DNA of 64,000 nt from Scybalousia_A sp963540815 (GTDB taxonomy: Bacteria; Bacteroidota; Bacteroidia; Bacteroidales; P3), in contig CAUTQY010000009.1 of assembly GCA_963540815.1 (NCBI GenBank), forward strand, positions 5,200 through 69,199. Direction: 5' to 3'. Every line of letters starts with the position of its first letter. The first letter of the stretch is position 1. The position numbers were made by a program, and so were the translations under genes. The notes beneath the pieces were generated by a model. It was not told the DNA's origin, searched no databases, and saw nothing but the letters and a program-made list of their open reading frames with translations. This document shows positions 18,434 through 26,706 of this stretch, in pieces.

Positions 18434-18441
18434 TAATTTTG
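18434..18441 (+). promoter_or_regulatory. -7 promoter element of the YitT-family gene
   Basis: TAATTTTG 42 nt upstream of the ATG at 18484. Because the element is only 7 nt upstream of position 18448, a start upstream of 18484 is unlikely. Confidence 0.45.
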
Positions 18442-18483
18442 CAGACTAATATTTTTAGGTGTAATAAAAAAATAAGTAATACA

Positions 18484-19383
18484 ATGACAAACTCTTTTAT
18501 AAAACCTTCCGTGTGGGAGATTTTGCGAAGATATATAATATTCGCTCTTGGTATTTCTATGTATGTAGTTGCTTGGACTATTTTTCTTATTCCCAACCAC
18601 ATTATAGGAGGAGGAGTAACCGGTTTGGCTTCTGTAATATACATAACCACAGGTTTCCCCACAGGTGTTGCCAATTTTATAATAAATCTCATTCTTTTCG
18701 GTTTCGGTTTATATTTCTTGGGAAAGCAATTTGCAATAAGCAATGTTTACGGTATTGTTGTTACTTCTCTTTGGTTTATATTGTTTCAGCAAATACTTAA
18801 GATACAAGAAATTCCTGCCATAATTGAGTTAGGCAAGATGCAACCTTTCATTTGTGCCGTTATTGGAGGAGTATTTTCCGGTATAGGTATCGGTATTCTA
18901 TTGTCAATGGGAGGAAATAGCGGAGGAAGTGATGTTATCGCCTTGATATTCAATAAATTTTATAATGTATCTTTGGGCAATGTTATAATGGTTTGTGACG
19001 GTATGGTTATTCTTTCTTCCCTTATAATACCGGGCAATGGCGTACAACAAATAGTTTATGGTATAATAGTTTTGGTTTCCTATACTTTTACGATAGACTA
19101 TATAATAGACGGAAGAAAACAAACTTATAAAATACTTGTGTTTTCTCAAAAAAACAATGAGATTGCTGATGTTATAGGCAACAAAATCAAGCGAGGGGTT
19201 ACTTTTGTCAATGCTACCGGTTGGTATAGCAAACAGGACATTAAGATTTTGATGGTTGTTGTTCATAGAAGGGAAAAAGTGCAAATTCTGCAACAGATAA
19301 AATATATAGACCCTGAGGCTTTTATGACAGTGGAAAAAACCGAAGGAGTCTTTGGGAAAAACTTTGACTCTCTTAAAAAATAA
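18484..19383 (+). CDS. YitT family membrane protein (DUF161/DUF2179)
   Basis: A 299-residue protein with five to six transmembrane helices in its first 200 residues (ALGISMYVVAWTIFLIPNHIIGGGVTGLASVI, TGVANFIINLILFGFGLYFLG, and others). A cytosolic DUF2179 domain of about 80 residues follows, including KRGVTFVNATGWYSKQDIKILMVVVHRRE. The GGG-VTGLA motif and the glycine-rich GNSGGSDVIALIFN loop are characteristic of the family. The function is not established. The start at 18484 places MTNSFIKPSVWEILRRY directly before the first helix; an in-frame ATG at 18439 would lie within the promoter region. Confidence 0.87.
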   Translation: MTNSFIKPSVWEILRRYIIFALGISMYVVAWTIFLIPNHIIGGGVTGLASVIYITTGFPTGVANFIINLILFGFGLYFLGKQFAISNVYGIVVTSLWFILFQQILKIQEIPAIIELGKMQPFICAVIGGVFSGIGIGILLSMGGNSGGSDVIALIFNKFYNVSLGNVIMVCDGMVILSSLIIPGNGVQQIVYGIIVLVSYTFTIDYIIDGRKQTYKILVFSQKNNEIADVIGNKIKRGVTFVNATGWYSKQDIKILMVVVHRREKVQILQQIKYIDPEAFMTVEKTEGVFGKNFDSLKK

Positions 19384-19397
19384 ATAAATTTATATTT

Positions 19398-21047
19398 ATG
19401 AATAACAGAAATGTGTTACATAAATATATAAAAACGTGTAGTCAAATATTTTATCTCTGCTTTGTTTTGTTTTGTTTTCTTTCTTGCAAAGAGAAGAATA
19501 CTTATTCCGACAAACAAATTTTTCGTTACAATGAGGTCAGTAATATTGCCTCTTTAGATCCTGCCTTTGCCAAAGACCAGGCAATGATATGGGTGGATAA
19601 TCAGTTATACAATGGCTTGTTGCAATTGGATAGCAGTCTCAATATTCAACCTTGTATAGCAAAAAGTTATACTATTTCAAAGGATGGACTAATCTATACT
19701 TTTCATCTTAGAGATGATGTTTATTTTCATAAAGACGAATGTTTTAAAAACAAAACAAGAAAAGTTGTTGCCCGGGATTTTGTTTATTCTTTTAATAGAA
19801 TAGTTGATGAAAAAACGGCTTCTCCTGGCTTATGGGTTTTTGAACACGTAGAAAAGAATAACGGCAAATATGACTTTGTTGCTCTCAACGACTCAACTTT
19901 ACAGATAAAACTAAAAAACGCTTTTGCCCCTTTTCTAGGTTTGCTTACCATGCCTTACTCTTTTGTTGTTCCCAAGGAAGCGGTTGATTACTATGCGGAA
20001 AATTTCAGAAAGCACCCTGTCGGTACGGGGGCTTTTTATTTCAAGTATTGGAAAGAAGGGGTAAAACTTGTTCTATTGAAAAACGAAAATTACTTTGAAA
20101 AAGACAAAAATGGTAATACTTTACCTTACTTGGATGCCGTAAATATTAGTTTTATAGTAGATAAACAAAGCGTTTTTTTGGAATTTATAAAAGGCAATAT
20201 GGATTTTCTTTCCGGTATAGACCCAAATTATAAGGATGAAATACTAACTCATAACGGAGAGTTGCAACCGAAATACAAAAATAAAATAGTTCTACAAAAA
20301 CTGCCTTATCTTAATACGGAATATTTGGGATTTTATATAGACGAGAAGGAGAATAGCCCTGTAAGAAACAAACTCTTACGCCAAGCCCTTAACTATGGTT
20401 TTGACAGAAGAGCAATGATAAAATATTTGCGCAACAACATAGGTTCGGCAGGAGAGTTGGGAATAATACCCATAGGATTAGGCAGCTTCGCAGATACTAA
20501 TTTTGCCTATACTTACAACCCTCAGAAAGCCAAACAATTATTACAGCAATCGGGTTATTACAAACACAAACCGACTCTCAGACTTTCTGCAACTTCTTCT
20601 TATTCGGATTTGTGCAAATCAATACAGCAACAATTGGGACTTTTGGACGTAGAGGTAAAACTTGACATATATCCTCCGGCAGAGTTAAGAGAAATGATGG
20701 CACAGGGAAGAACTAATTGGTTTAGAGGCTCGTGGATAGCAGATTATCCCGATGCGGAAAATTATCTTGCCTTGTTTTATTCCAAAAATTTCACTCCCGA
20801 TGGTCCTAATTATACTCATTTTAAGAGTAAAGAGTATGACAAATTATATAACCTCGCCTGCAAGGAAACAGATGAAGATAAACGAAGAAATCTTTACAAA
20901 AAAATGAATCAAATAATAATGCAGGAAGCACCCGTAATGGTTTTGTACTATGACGAATTGTTGCGTTTTACACAAAAAAACATACACGGACTTGTTCCCA
21001 ACGCAATGAATCTTTTGATTTTAAAACACGTTTACAAATCAAAATAA
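19398..21047 (+). CDS. Oligopeptide/dipeptide-binding lipoprotein (SBP_bac_5)
   Basis: A 549-residue extracytoplasmic solute-binding protein of the DppA/OppA family. The N-terminus carries a lipobox (LFCFLSCKEKN). Family motifs are visible: SNIASLDPAFAKD, YNGLLQLDSSLNIQPCIAKSYTISKDGLIYTFHLRDDVYFHK and the binding-site segment DAENYLALFYSKN near residue 450, with LRQALNYGFDRRAMI in the middle. It likely delivers peptides to an ABC importer, but no permease or ATPase genes lie next to it. The initial hydrophobic segment is preceded by about 16 polar residues, so an internal start is possible, though none is better placed. Confidence 0.88.
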   Translation: MNNRNVLHKYIKTCSQIFYLCFVLFCFLSCKEKNTYSDKQIFRYNEVSNIASLDPAFAKDQAMIWVDNQLYNGLLQLDSSLNIQPCIAKSYTISKDGLIYTFHLRDDVYFHKDECFKNKTRKVVARDFVYSFNRIVDEKTASPGLWVFEHVEKNNGKYDFVALNDSTLQIKLKNAFAPFLGLLTMPYSFVVPKEAVDYYAENFRKHPVGTGAFYFKYWKEGVKLVLLKNENYFEKDKNGNTLPYLDAVNISFIVDKQSVFLEFIKGNMDFLSGIDPNYKDEILTHNGELQPKYKNKIVLQKLPYLNTEYLGFYIDEKENSPVRNKLLRQALNYGFDRRAMIKYLRNNIGSAGELGIIPIGLGSFADTNFAYTYNPQKAKQLLQQSGYYKHKPTLRLSATSSYSDLCKSIQQQLGLLDVEVKLDIYPPAELREMMAQGRTNWFRGSWIADYPDAENYLALFYSKNFTPDGPNYTHFKSKEYDKLYNLACKETDEDKRRNLYKKMNQIIMQEAPVMVLYYDELLRFTQKNIHGLVPNAMNLLILKHVYKSK

Positions 21048-21073
21048 AAAAGCAATAATAAAATCCTATTTAC

Positions 21074-21871
21074 CTATAAGTAATATTTTATTTTATTCGT
21101 TTTGCTGATAACAATGTTTTTTAACTGAGGATAGGAGGTTCTTATAATTTCTGCAAAACGCTGCAAAACGAATTGTTCACTTTCAAAATGACCAATATCC
21201 GCAAGCAAAATTTTATCCTCAGCAGCCAGAAAATCATGATATTTTATATCTCCGGTAAGGTAGCAATCACAATCCGAACTCATTGCCTTAGGAATAAACT
21301 CTGCCCCCGCACCTCCACAGATACCGACTTTTTTTATTGTCTTTTCTGAATTTCCAACGTACTTAATACAGGGCAAATTTAATTTTTCTTTTATTGTACC
21401 AAAAAATTTTTTACCCATAGTTGCCTCCCCTAAGGTCCCAATGGCACCTATACCCAAATAATTTTTATCTTCCATAGCCGTTCTTTGCAAGGGTTGTAAA
21501 TCTTTTAAACCCAAAACCTCGGCAAGCATATAATTTACTCCCGTTGAACAAGCGTCCATGTTTGTGTGGCTTGCATAAAGGGCTACATTATGGTTAAAAG
21601 ACAAAGAAAGTATTTTGGCTATATAGCTGTTGTGTATAAGTTTTTTGATACCTCTGAAAATAAAAGGGTGATGCGAAATTATTAAATTGCAATTATTATC
21701 AATAGCTTCTTGAACAATGGAAGGAAAGACATCCAAACAAATCAATACGCCCTTTAACTCGCTTTGACTATTTCCTACAATAAGTCCTGCATTATCATAA
21801 TCCTCCTGCCAAACAAGCGGAGCAAAATCCTCTATAACAGATAAGATATTTTTTATTTTTATTCCCGACAT
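21074..21871 (-). CDS. Nif3-like dinuclear metal-centre protein (DUF34)
   Basis: A 265-residue single-domain member of the Nif3/YbgI family. Metal-ligand motifs are visible: NLIISHHPFIFRG (paired His), YASHTNMDA, LADIGHFESEQF near the C-terminus, and the N-terminal WQEDYDNAGLIVGN. The family forms hexameric toroids with two metals per subunit; a GTP cyclohydrolase-like or nucleotide-related role has been proposed but is not settled. This copy lacks the ~100-residue insertion seen in longer homologues. It is convergent with the solute-binding protein gene. Confidence 0.88.
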   Translation of the reverse strand: MSGIKIKNILSVIEDFAPLVWQEDYDNAGLIVGNSQSELKGVLICLDVFPSIVQEAIDNNCNLIISHHPFIFRGIKKLIHNSYIAKILSLSFNHNVALYASHTNMDACSTGVNYMLAEVLGLKDLQPLQRTAMEDKNYLGIGAIGTLGEATMGKKFFGTIKEKLNLPCIKYVGNSEKTIKKVGICGGAGAEFIPKAMSSDCDCYLTGDIKYHDFLAAEDKILLADIGHFESEQFVLQRFAEIIRTSYPQLKNIVISKTNKIKYYL

Positions 21872-21927
21872 AAAACGACAAATAATTAAGTATCAAACTA
21901 TTACATAAGATGGCAATAAAAATTTTA

Positions 21928-22716
21928 TTAGTATTCTGCCTTTATTTGCAAGCCGTCATAAGCCAAATGTACATTTTTGGGCAAAGTTTTTTCAAATTTT
22001 GCGTAAGGTCCCACTTCGTGGCTGAGATGTATAAAATAAGCCTCTTGCGGTTGTATCTCTTCTACCAAAGACAAGGCTTCGGTTACTGTGAAATGAGAAA
22101 AATGTTCTTTTTTTCTTAAAGAATTGACAACCAAAGTTTTTGTTCCGTATAATTTTTTCATTTGCGAAGGAGCAATTGTTTTTGCATCAGTTATATATGT
22201 CAAAGAACCTATTCTATAAGCCAGAGTGGGTAATTTGGCATGCATAACTTTTATGGGAGTTATTTCCAAGTCTTTTATTTTTAGGGTTTTGCAGGTAAAA
22301 GCATCTATTTCGTGCAAATTAAACTCCGGTATTCCGGGATACTGAGCATTATCAAAAACATAATAATACATTTTTTTCATACCTGCAAGAGCCTCTTTGT
22401 TGCCATAAATATCCATAGGTCTTTGTTGCAAATAGTTAAAGGCTCGCACATCGTCCAAACCTGCCGTATGGTCTCTGTGTTCGTGTGTTATAAGTATGGC
22501 ATCCAAATATTCAACCTTTTCTCTCAACATTTGATAACGAAAATCAGGTCCAGCATCTATACAGATTCTTGTTCCTTTATCGGATTCTATCAGAGCTGAG
22601 GTACGAAGTCTTTTATCCCTTAGGTCTTTAGACAAACAAACTTCACAATGACAGCCTATTATAGGCACGCCAAGTGAAGTTCCTGTTCCTAAAAAAGTAA
22701 GTTTTAAAGAGCCCAT
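21928..22716 (-). CDS. Metallo-beta-lactamase-fold hydrolase (PhnP-like)
   Basis: A 262-residue metal-dependent hydrolase. The N-terminal LGTGTSLGVPIIGCHCEVC motif and the metal site ITHEHRDHTAGLDDVRAF (HxHxDH) place it with the PhnP-like cyclic-phosphate phosphodiesterases. A further metal Asp/His is seen in YITDAKTIAP and FIHLSHEVGPYAKFEKTLP, and the N-terminal CHCEVC cysteines may bind a structural zinc as in PhnP. The physiological substrate is unknown. Its start overlaps the end of fabH by 13 nt, suggesting co-transcription at the end of the rpmF-plsX-fabH operon. Confidence 0.87.
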   Translation of the reverse strand: MGSLKLTFLGTGTSLGVPIIGCHCEVCLSKDLRDKRLRTSALIESDKGTRICIDAGPDFRYQMLREKVEYLDAILITHEHRDHTAGLDDVRAFNYLQQRPMDIYGNKEALAGMKKMYYYVFDNAQYPGIPEFNLHEIDAFTCKTLKIKDLEITPIKVMHAKLPTLAYRIGSLTYITDAKTIAPSQMKKLYGTKTLVVNSLRKKEHFSHFTVTEALSLVEEIQPQEAYFIHLSHEVGPYAKFEKTLPKNVHLAYDGLQIKAEY

Positions 22717-23693
22717 TTTACCAAAACTGCTCCCCAGGTAAATCCTGCTCCGAAAGAAGTCAGGATTAAATTATCTCCTTTTTTGAATTTATTTTGATTT
22801 TCATACATAAGCATAGGAATAGTTGCCGAGGTGGTATTACCCATACGCTCTATGTTTATAAGGACTTGTTCGGGTTTCAATTCCAATCTGTCTCCCGTTG
22901 CCTTTATTATTCTAAGGTTTGCTTGATGAGGTAAAAGAAAATCTATATCGGATTTTTGCATGTTATTTCTTTTCAACACCTGCTCCGTAACCTCTGCCAT
23001 TTTTACAACCGCCCATTTGAATACGGTTTGCCCCTCTTGATAAATAAAGTGCTGACGTTTCATAACCGTATCGACAGTCGCTGGTTTGCAAGAACCTCCC
23101 GCTACTTGATGCAAATGTTTTACACCCACACCGTCCGCACAAAGAATAGAATCTATTACTCCCAAATCCTCCTCCTCACTAGCCTCCAATAATACCGCGG
23201 CGGCAGCGTCACCGAATATAGGGCAAGTCGCTCTATCTTGATAATCTACAATAGAGGTCATCTTTTCGGCACCTATGACTATGGCCTTTTTTACCATCCC
23301 AGTCTCTATGTATTTTGCCGCTGTGGTTATACCATACACAAAGCCCGAACATCCTGCGTGCAAATCAAAACCAAAACCCTTACGTATATTACACTTGTCT
23401 GCAATGATATTGGCCGAGGCGGGAAATTGCATGTCTGGGGTAACGGTACAACAAATTATAAGTTCTATTTCATCGGGAGAAAGGTTTTTCTTCTCTATTA
23501 TATTATCCACCACAATCCTTCCCATGTCAGAAGGTCCCAGCTCCCCTTTAAGTATATGACGCGTCTTTATACCTATACGCGACATAATCCACTCGTTGGA
23601 AGTATCCACCATTTTTGACAACATTTGATTGTCTATTACGTCCTGTGGAACATATCCTTCCGTAGCGGTTATTATTGCTCTTTTTTTTGACAT
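22704..23693 (-). CDS. fabH: 3-oxoacyl-ACP synthase III
   Basis: A 329-residue KAS III that condenses acetyl-CoA with malonyl-ACP to begin fatty acid synthesis. Catalytic residues are visible: Cys115 in DLHAGCSGFVYG, His in LLPHQANLRI and Asn in GNTTSATIP. The N-terminus DTSNEWIMSRIGIKTRH and the C-terminal FGAGFTWGA also match the family. It follows plsX by 21 nt in the order DUF177-rpmF-plsX-fabH, which links ribosome protein synthesis with lipid synthesis in many bacteria. Confidence 0.94.
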   Translation of the reverse strand: MSKKRAIITATEGYVPQDVIDNQMLSKMVDTSNEWIMSRIGIKTRHILKGELGPSDMGRIVVDNIIEKKNLSPDEIELIICCTVTPDMQFPASANIIADKCNIRKGFGFDLHAGCSGFVYGITTAAKYIETGMVKKAIVIGAEKMTSIVDYQDRATCPIFGDAAAAVLLEASEEEDLGVIDSILCADGVGVKHLHQVAGGSCKPATVDTVMKRQHFIYQEGQTVFKWAVVKMAEVTEQVLKRNNMQKSDIDFLLPHQANLRIIKATGDRLELKPEQVLINIERMGNTTSATIPMLMYENQNKFKKGDNLILTSFGAGFTWGAVLVKWAL

Positions 23694-23714
23694 AGTTAAA
23701 ATAAAGTTTAGTAA

Positions 23715-24656
23715 TTAAGCAGATTGCAATACTTCTTTCAAAGCATCAACAATTTTAGACTCATAAATATTTTTGGATTGCATTATCATGGACTTTATTG
23801 CCTTATCGTTGGAAATACCATGACCTATTATAACAACGCCATTTGCCCCTAACAGAGGAAGCCCTCCGTATATTTCGTAGTTAAATCTTTTGACAAAATC
23901 ATCAACCAAGCCTCGTTTGGCTATTTCTCTTGCAAAGGATTCTATGTTTTTCATCAAAAGATTACCCACAAAACCGTCACAAACAATTACATCTACGTTG
24001 TCTTTAAATATTTCGGAAGGTTCTGCGTTACCTACAAAATTGTAGCAATTATTTTTCATCAATTGATAAGCGGCCTTGCTTTGTAAATTGCCTTTTCCCT
24101 CTTCTTCTCCTATGTTAAGTAGTGCAACTCTCGGCGAAGGTATCCCTAAAGCTTTTTTTGCATAATAGCTACCTAAAAGACCGAATTGGTCCAAAACTTC
24201 CGGCTTCGTATCGGTATCTACCCCAACGTCCAACAAAACGCTAACGCCGTGTTTGGCTTTTGGAATAATCGCCGCAAGACAAGGACGCAAAACATTTTCC
24301 ATCAATCCCACGCTGTACATTGTACCCACAAGCATAGCACCCGAGTTACCTGCCGAGGCAAGGGTATCAACAAGTCCTTTTTTCAAATAGGCAAAGCCAA
24401 CCGAAAGCGAAGAATTCGGTTTTTCTTTAAAAGCTCTGATAGGAGAATCGTGCATATCTATAACCTCTGCACAATCCACTATTTCCAAACCTTGCATATC
24501 CGCATCTTGCTCAACCGTTATCCGTTCTATCCGACCTTTGTTGCCAAATAAAACAATAGTATCCGTAGCAGATAATTCTTGTTTGGCTTTTATGGCACCG
24601 CAAACAATAGCTTCGGGAGCGAAATCTCCCCCCATAGCATCTAACCCTATTCTCAT
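23715..24656 (-). CDS. plsX: Phosphate acyltransferase PlsX
   Basis: A 313-residue enzyme that converts acyl-ACP to acyl-phosphate for phosphatidic acid synthesis through PlsY. The N-terminal MRIGLDAMGGDFAPEAIVCGA is diagnostic. SAGNSGAMLVGTMY, LLDVGVDTDTKPEVLDQFGLLGSYYAK, and VIVCDGFVGNLLMKNIE also match. The active site lies at subunit interfaces of a soluble dimer that associates with the membrane. It sits between rpmF and fabH, the classical arrangement. Confidence 0.94.
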   Translation of the reverse strand: MRIGLDAMGGDFAPEAIVCGAIKAKQELSATDTIVLFGNKGRIERITVEQDADMQGLEIVDCAEVIDMHDSPIRAFKEKPNSSLSVGFAYLKKGLVDTLASAGNSGAMLVGTMYSVGLMENVLRPCLAAIIPKAKHGVSVLLDVGVDTDTKPEVLDQFGLLGSYYAKKALGIPSPRVALLNIGEEEGKGNLQSKAAYQLMKNNCYNFVGNAEPSEIFKDNVDVIVCDGFVGNLLMKNIESFAREIAKRGLVDDFVKRFNYEIYGGLPLLGANGVVIIGHGISNDKAIKSMIMQSKNIYESKIVDALKEVLQSA

Positions 24657-24676
24657 TCTGAGATATTTTGAGTTAT

Positions 24677-24868
24677 CTACTTGGTCTCTTTGTTCTGAGG
24701 CTCAATAGCCAACTTTCCTCTATAATATCCGCACTCAGGGCATACTCTGTGAGACTCTGTAACCGCTCCGCAATTAGAACAATTGGATAACTGTAATCCT
24801 TCTACCTTATGATGCGTTCTTCTCTTGGCTGTTCTCGTTTGAGAGAATCTGTGTTTTGGATGTGGCAT
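24677..24868 (-). CDS. rpmF: 50S ribosomal protein L32
   Basis: A 63-residue protein starting MPHPKHRFSQTRTAKRRTHHK, the L32 N-terminus. A zinc-ribbon follows: CSNC at about residues 34-37 and CPEC around 49-52. It has all four cysteines, so it is the zinc-binding form. Adjacent to the DUF177 gene (7 nt) and plsX (20 nt). Confidence 0.95.
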   Translation of the reverse strand: MPHPKHRFSQTRTAKRRTHHKVEGLQLSNCSNCGAVTESHRVCPECGYYRGKLAIEPQNKETK

Positions 24869-24874
24869 ACTATT

Positions 24875-25405
24875 CTATGTTTTTATTTTATTCTTAAATT
24901 CTTTTAACTTTGCCCAACGCGGGTCAAAATCTTCTTCTTTATTTTGACTTTCGGTATTTTTTACCAAAAGCAGATTTATCATTTCCTTGTCACACTCCTC
25001 CGTTCTGCTATGCGAAGGAGAAATAGGCAACTCCAATCTTAGCTCCTCATATACGTAAGAAAAAATATCTATATCGTTTCGATTTTCCGAAATTATTATT
25101 TCATTAACATCATACTCTGAATATTGCTCATCAAACCTAACATATAATTGAGTATGTTTGTTAATGGGTAAAATCAAGTCGGACAAACAACGCGAACAAA
25201 CGAGAGTTACCTCTCCCTTGAAAGTAAAATAAAACTCTATCAGTCTCTCTTGTTTTACCATACGAATATCTACCTTGCAGGTAATATCCTTAACTTCCTT
25301 GTAATCAAAACTTTCAAATAACTCTTTACTAACAAGCAAACTATAAAAGTTTTCTCCTTTTTTTAATTTGCCAATCTGAACGATATAGTCCTTTCTCTCA
25401 AACAT
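24875..25405 (-). CDS. DUF177/YceD family protein
   Basis: A 176-residue protein of the YceD/DUF177 family, the usual upstream neighbour of rpmF. The signature VTLVCSRCLSDLILPI (CxxC) near the centre and the acidic region DIDIFSYVYEELRLELPI match. The C-terminal DPRWAKLKEFKN is the Bacteroidetes version of the family end. In other bacteria and plastids YceD is linked to 23S rRNA processing. An in-frame ATG at 25459 exists, but a well-formed promoter at 25430-25460 lies within that extension. The ATG at 25405 (MFERKDYIVQIGKL) is therefore chosen. Confidence 0.88.
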   Translation of the reverse strand: MFERKDYIVQIGKLKKGENFYSLLVSKELFESFDYKEVKDITCKVDIRMVKQERLIEFYFTFKGEVTLVCSRCLSDLILPINKHTQLYVRFDEQYSEYDVNEIIISENRNDIDIFSYVYEELRLELPISPSHSRTEECDKEMINLLLVKNTESQNKEEDFDPRWAKLKEFKNKIKT

Positions 25406-25429
25406 ACGGATTTGCTCGTTTTGAGCTTG

Positions 25430-25460
25430 CAAAGGTAAAACTTTTTTACAACTTGACAAA
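25430..25460 (-). promoter_or_regulatory. Promoter of the DUF177-rpmF-plsX-fabH operon
   Basis: On the minus strand TTTG (25457-25460) and TACCTTTG (25430-25437) are separated by exactly 19 nt, an ideal match to the Bacteroidetes promoter. Transcription would start near 25424, giving a leader of about 20 nt before the ATG at 25405. Confidence 0.7.
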
Positions 25461-25639
25461 GTTATTATTATTTTTTTTGGTTTGCAGAAATAAAATCAAC
25501 CTACAATACATTGGTTTATAAACATAAATCAATACCTGCTCTATAATTGCAACCCATCTTTTTCATCCTTGTGAACCCGTACTTTTCCGTTATTAAGTAA
25601 CTTTATCCTTATTCGTCATTGCAAAAGTATTCCATTTTC

Positions 25640-25728
25640 GTCATTGCGAGACTTCGCTTTAAGTCGCGGCAATCTACAAAACTAATAAAGTGGTATGGAT
25701 TGCCACGCCCTATCGGGCTCGCAATGAC
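25640..25728. repeat. Short palindromic repeat element (core-less member of the GTCATTGCGAG family)
   Basis: An 89-bp element bounded by GTCATTGCGAG at the left and its inverted counterpart CTCGCAATGAC at the right. Each end is followed inward by a GCAATC(C/T)A-like box. It lacks the central triple hairpin found in the two 261-bp copies. A partial extra end (GTCATTGC, 25615 onward) lies just to its left. The right end stops 4 nt from the terminal codon of the decayed methyltransferase gene. Confidence 0.7.
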
Positions 25729-25732
25729 GTAT

Positions 25733-26588
25733 TTATTCCGGGATTGCTTTTCTGCGTCCGCAATTTATTTTGGCAATTCTGTTTTTTGACAGTTCCGTAT
25801 ATTCTTCGGAAATTTCCATTCCCAAATAGTTTCTACCCAATATTTCGGCAACCTTACATGTTGTTCCGCTTCAGCAAAAGGGGCAAAAACCAAATCTCCT
25901 TCATTTGACCAAGATAATACATGATCTCTTACTAATTTTTCGGGGAAAATGGCTAGTTGTTTAAATGCTTCTTTGTTGTTTGTTGTGCCTCCCAAACCAA
26001 CTGCGTACTCCCAAATATTTGTCAGGGTCTTTTCCTTGTTCAACACATCTTTTACCTTTTTGTTTATTCCATCCGATTTTTTATTATAAACAAGCATTTC
26101 TTCTTAGTTTCTAACCGTTGAAGTTTTCAACGGATGGAATATAATCACTTTCTTTTTTGCCAACACAAACATAAACTCGTAACAATTGGTATATGATATG
26201 CATTTGCACGCATAAAAGGTGTGTTTTTCTTTTTGTATATCATAACATCGTGTACCTTAGACCCAACGTCTTGAAATTTAATTGCTTGTCTAAATGAGGT
26301 TAAAGATTTGTTGCCTCCTTTTATTCTATCACCCACAACCCAAGCAACAACACCCGTATTTTTCATTATTCTAAACAGTTGCAAGGCCACCTTGTCAAAG
26401 TTAAATGAATAGCCCTTGTAATCTCTCAGATTGTCATACAGAGGAGAGGTTACTACCCAATCAATACATTCTTGGGGCAAAAGTTTCATTCCCTCCGTAC
26501 AATCCGTATTATAAATATTGTTTATTTCAAAATTTCCCAATCTTTGATTCGTCATAACTCTACATTTCTCCGCGTTTAGAGTTTGCAA
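25733..26588 (-). pseudogene. Decayed orphan DNA methyltransferase (N4/N6 beta class)
   Basis: Three frames must be joined to recover a methyltransferase. From the 5' end there is FEINNIYNTDCTEGMKLLP and TSPLYDNLRDYKGY, which is motif IV with SPPY changed to SPLY. Near 26190-26215 the frame shifts to YTNCYEFMFVLAKK. It then returns after an in-frame TAA to the region starting at 26097 (NIWEYAVGLGG, FPEKLVRDHVLSWSNEGDLVF). Past motif I the frame changes again to SGTTCKVAEILGRNYLGMEI, ending at 25733; within motif I, PFCGSGTT reads PFC-stop-SGTT (TGA). At least three frameshifts, two stops and a motif change show the gene is dead. The first coding ATG is probably 26555. Confidence 0.82.
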
Positions 26589-26593
26589 AGTTA
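26586..26593 (-). promoter_or_regulatory. Remnant -7 promoter element of the decayed methyltransferase
   Basis: TAACTTTG, 31 nt before the likely original ATG at 26555. It indicates that the gene once had its own promoter. Confidence 0.4.
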
Positions 26594-26642
26594 ATGTTTG
26601 TTTTCTTAGTCTTAGTTATTCGTTTATCCGACAGACCTAAAA

Positions 26643-26678
26643 CAAAAAAGGAGATTAGAAACTAAATCTCCTTTTCTG
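26643..26678 (-). terminator. Intrinsic terminator downstream of the M13 peptidase gene
   Basis: Stem AAAAGGAGATTTAG with its complement around a 4-nt loop, followed on the minus strand by a T-rich tract. It lies about 30 nt past the peptidase stop. The A-tract on the other side may allow it to work in both directions. Confidence 0.65.
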
Positions 26679-26706
26679 AAAAAATACTATTAACGTTTAA
26701 AACATT

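Noticed and set aside
25733..26588. UGA recoding as an explanation for the stop inside the methyltransferase SAM motif
   Set aside because: The stop replaces Gly rather than Trp, and the same gene also has frameshifts and a TAA. Other genes use TGA as an ordinary stop (for example the ATGA overlap at 59161).
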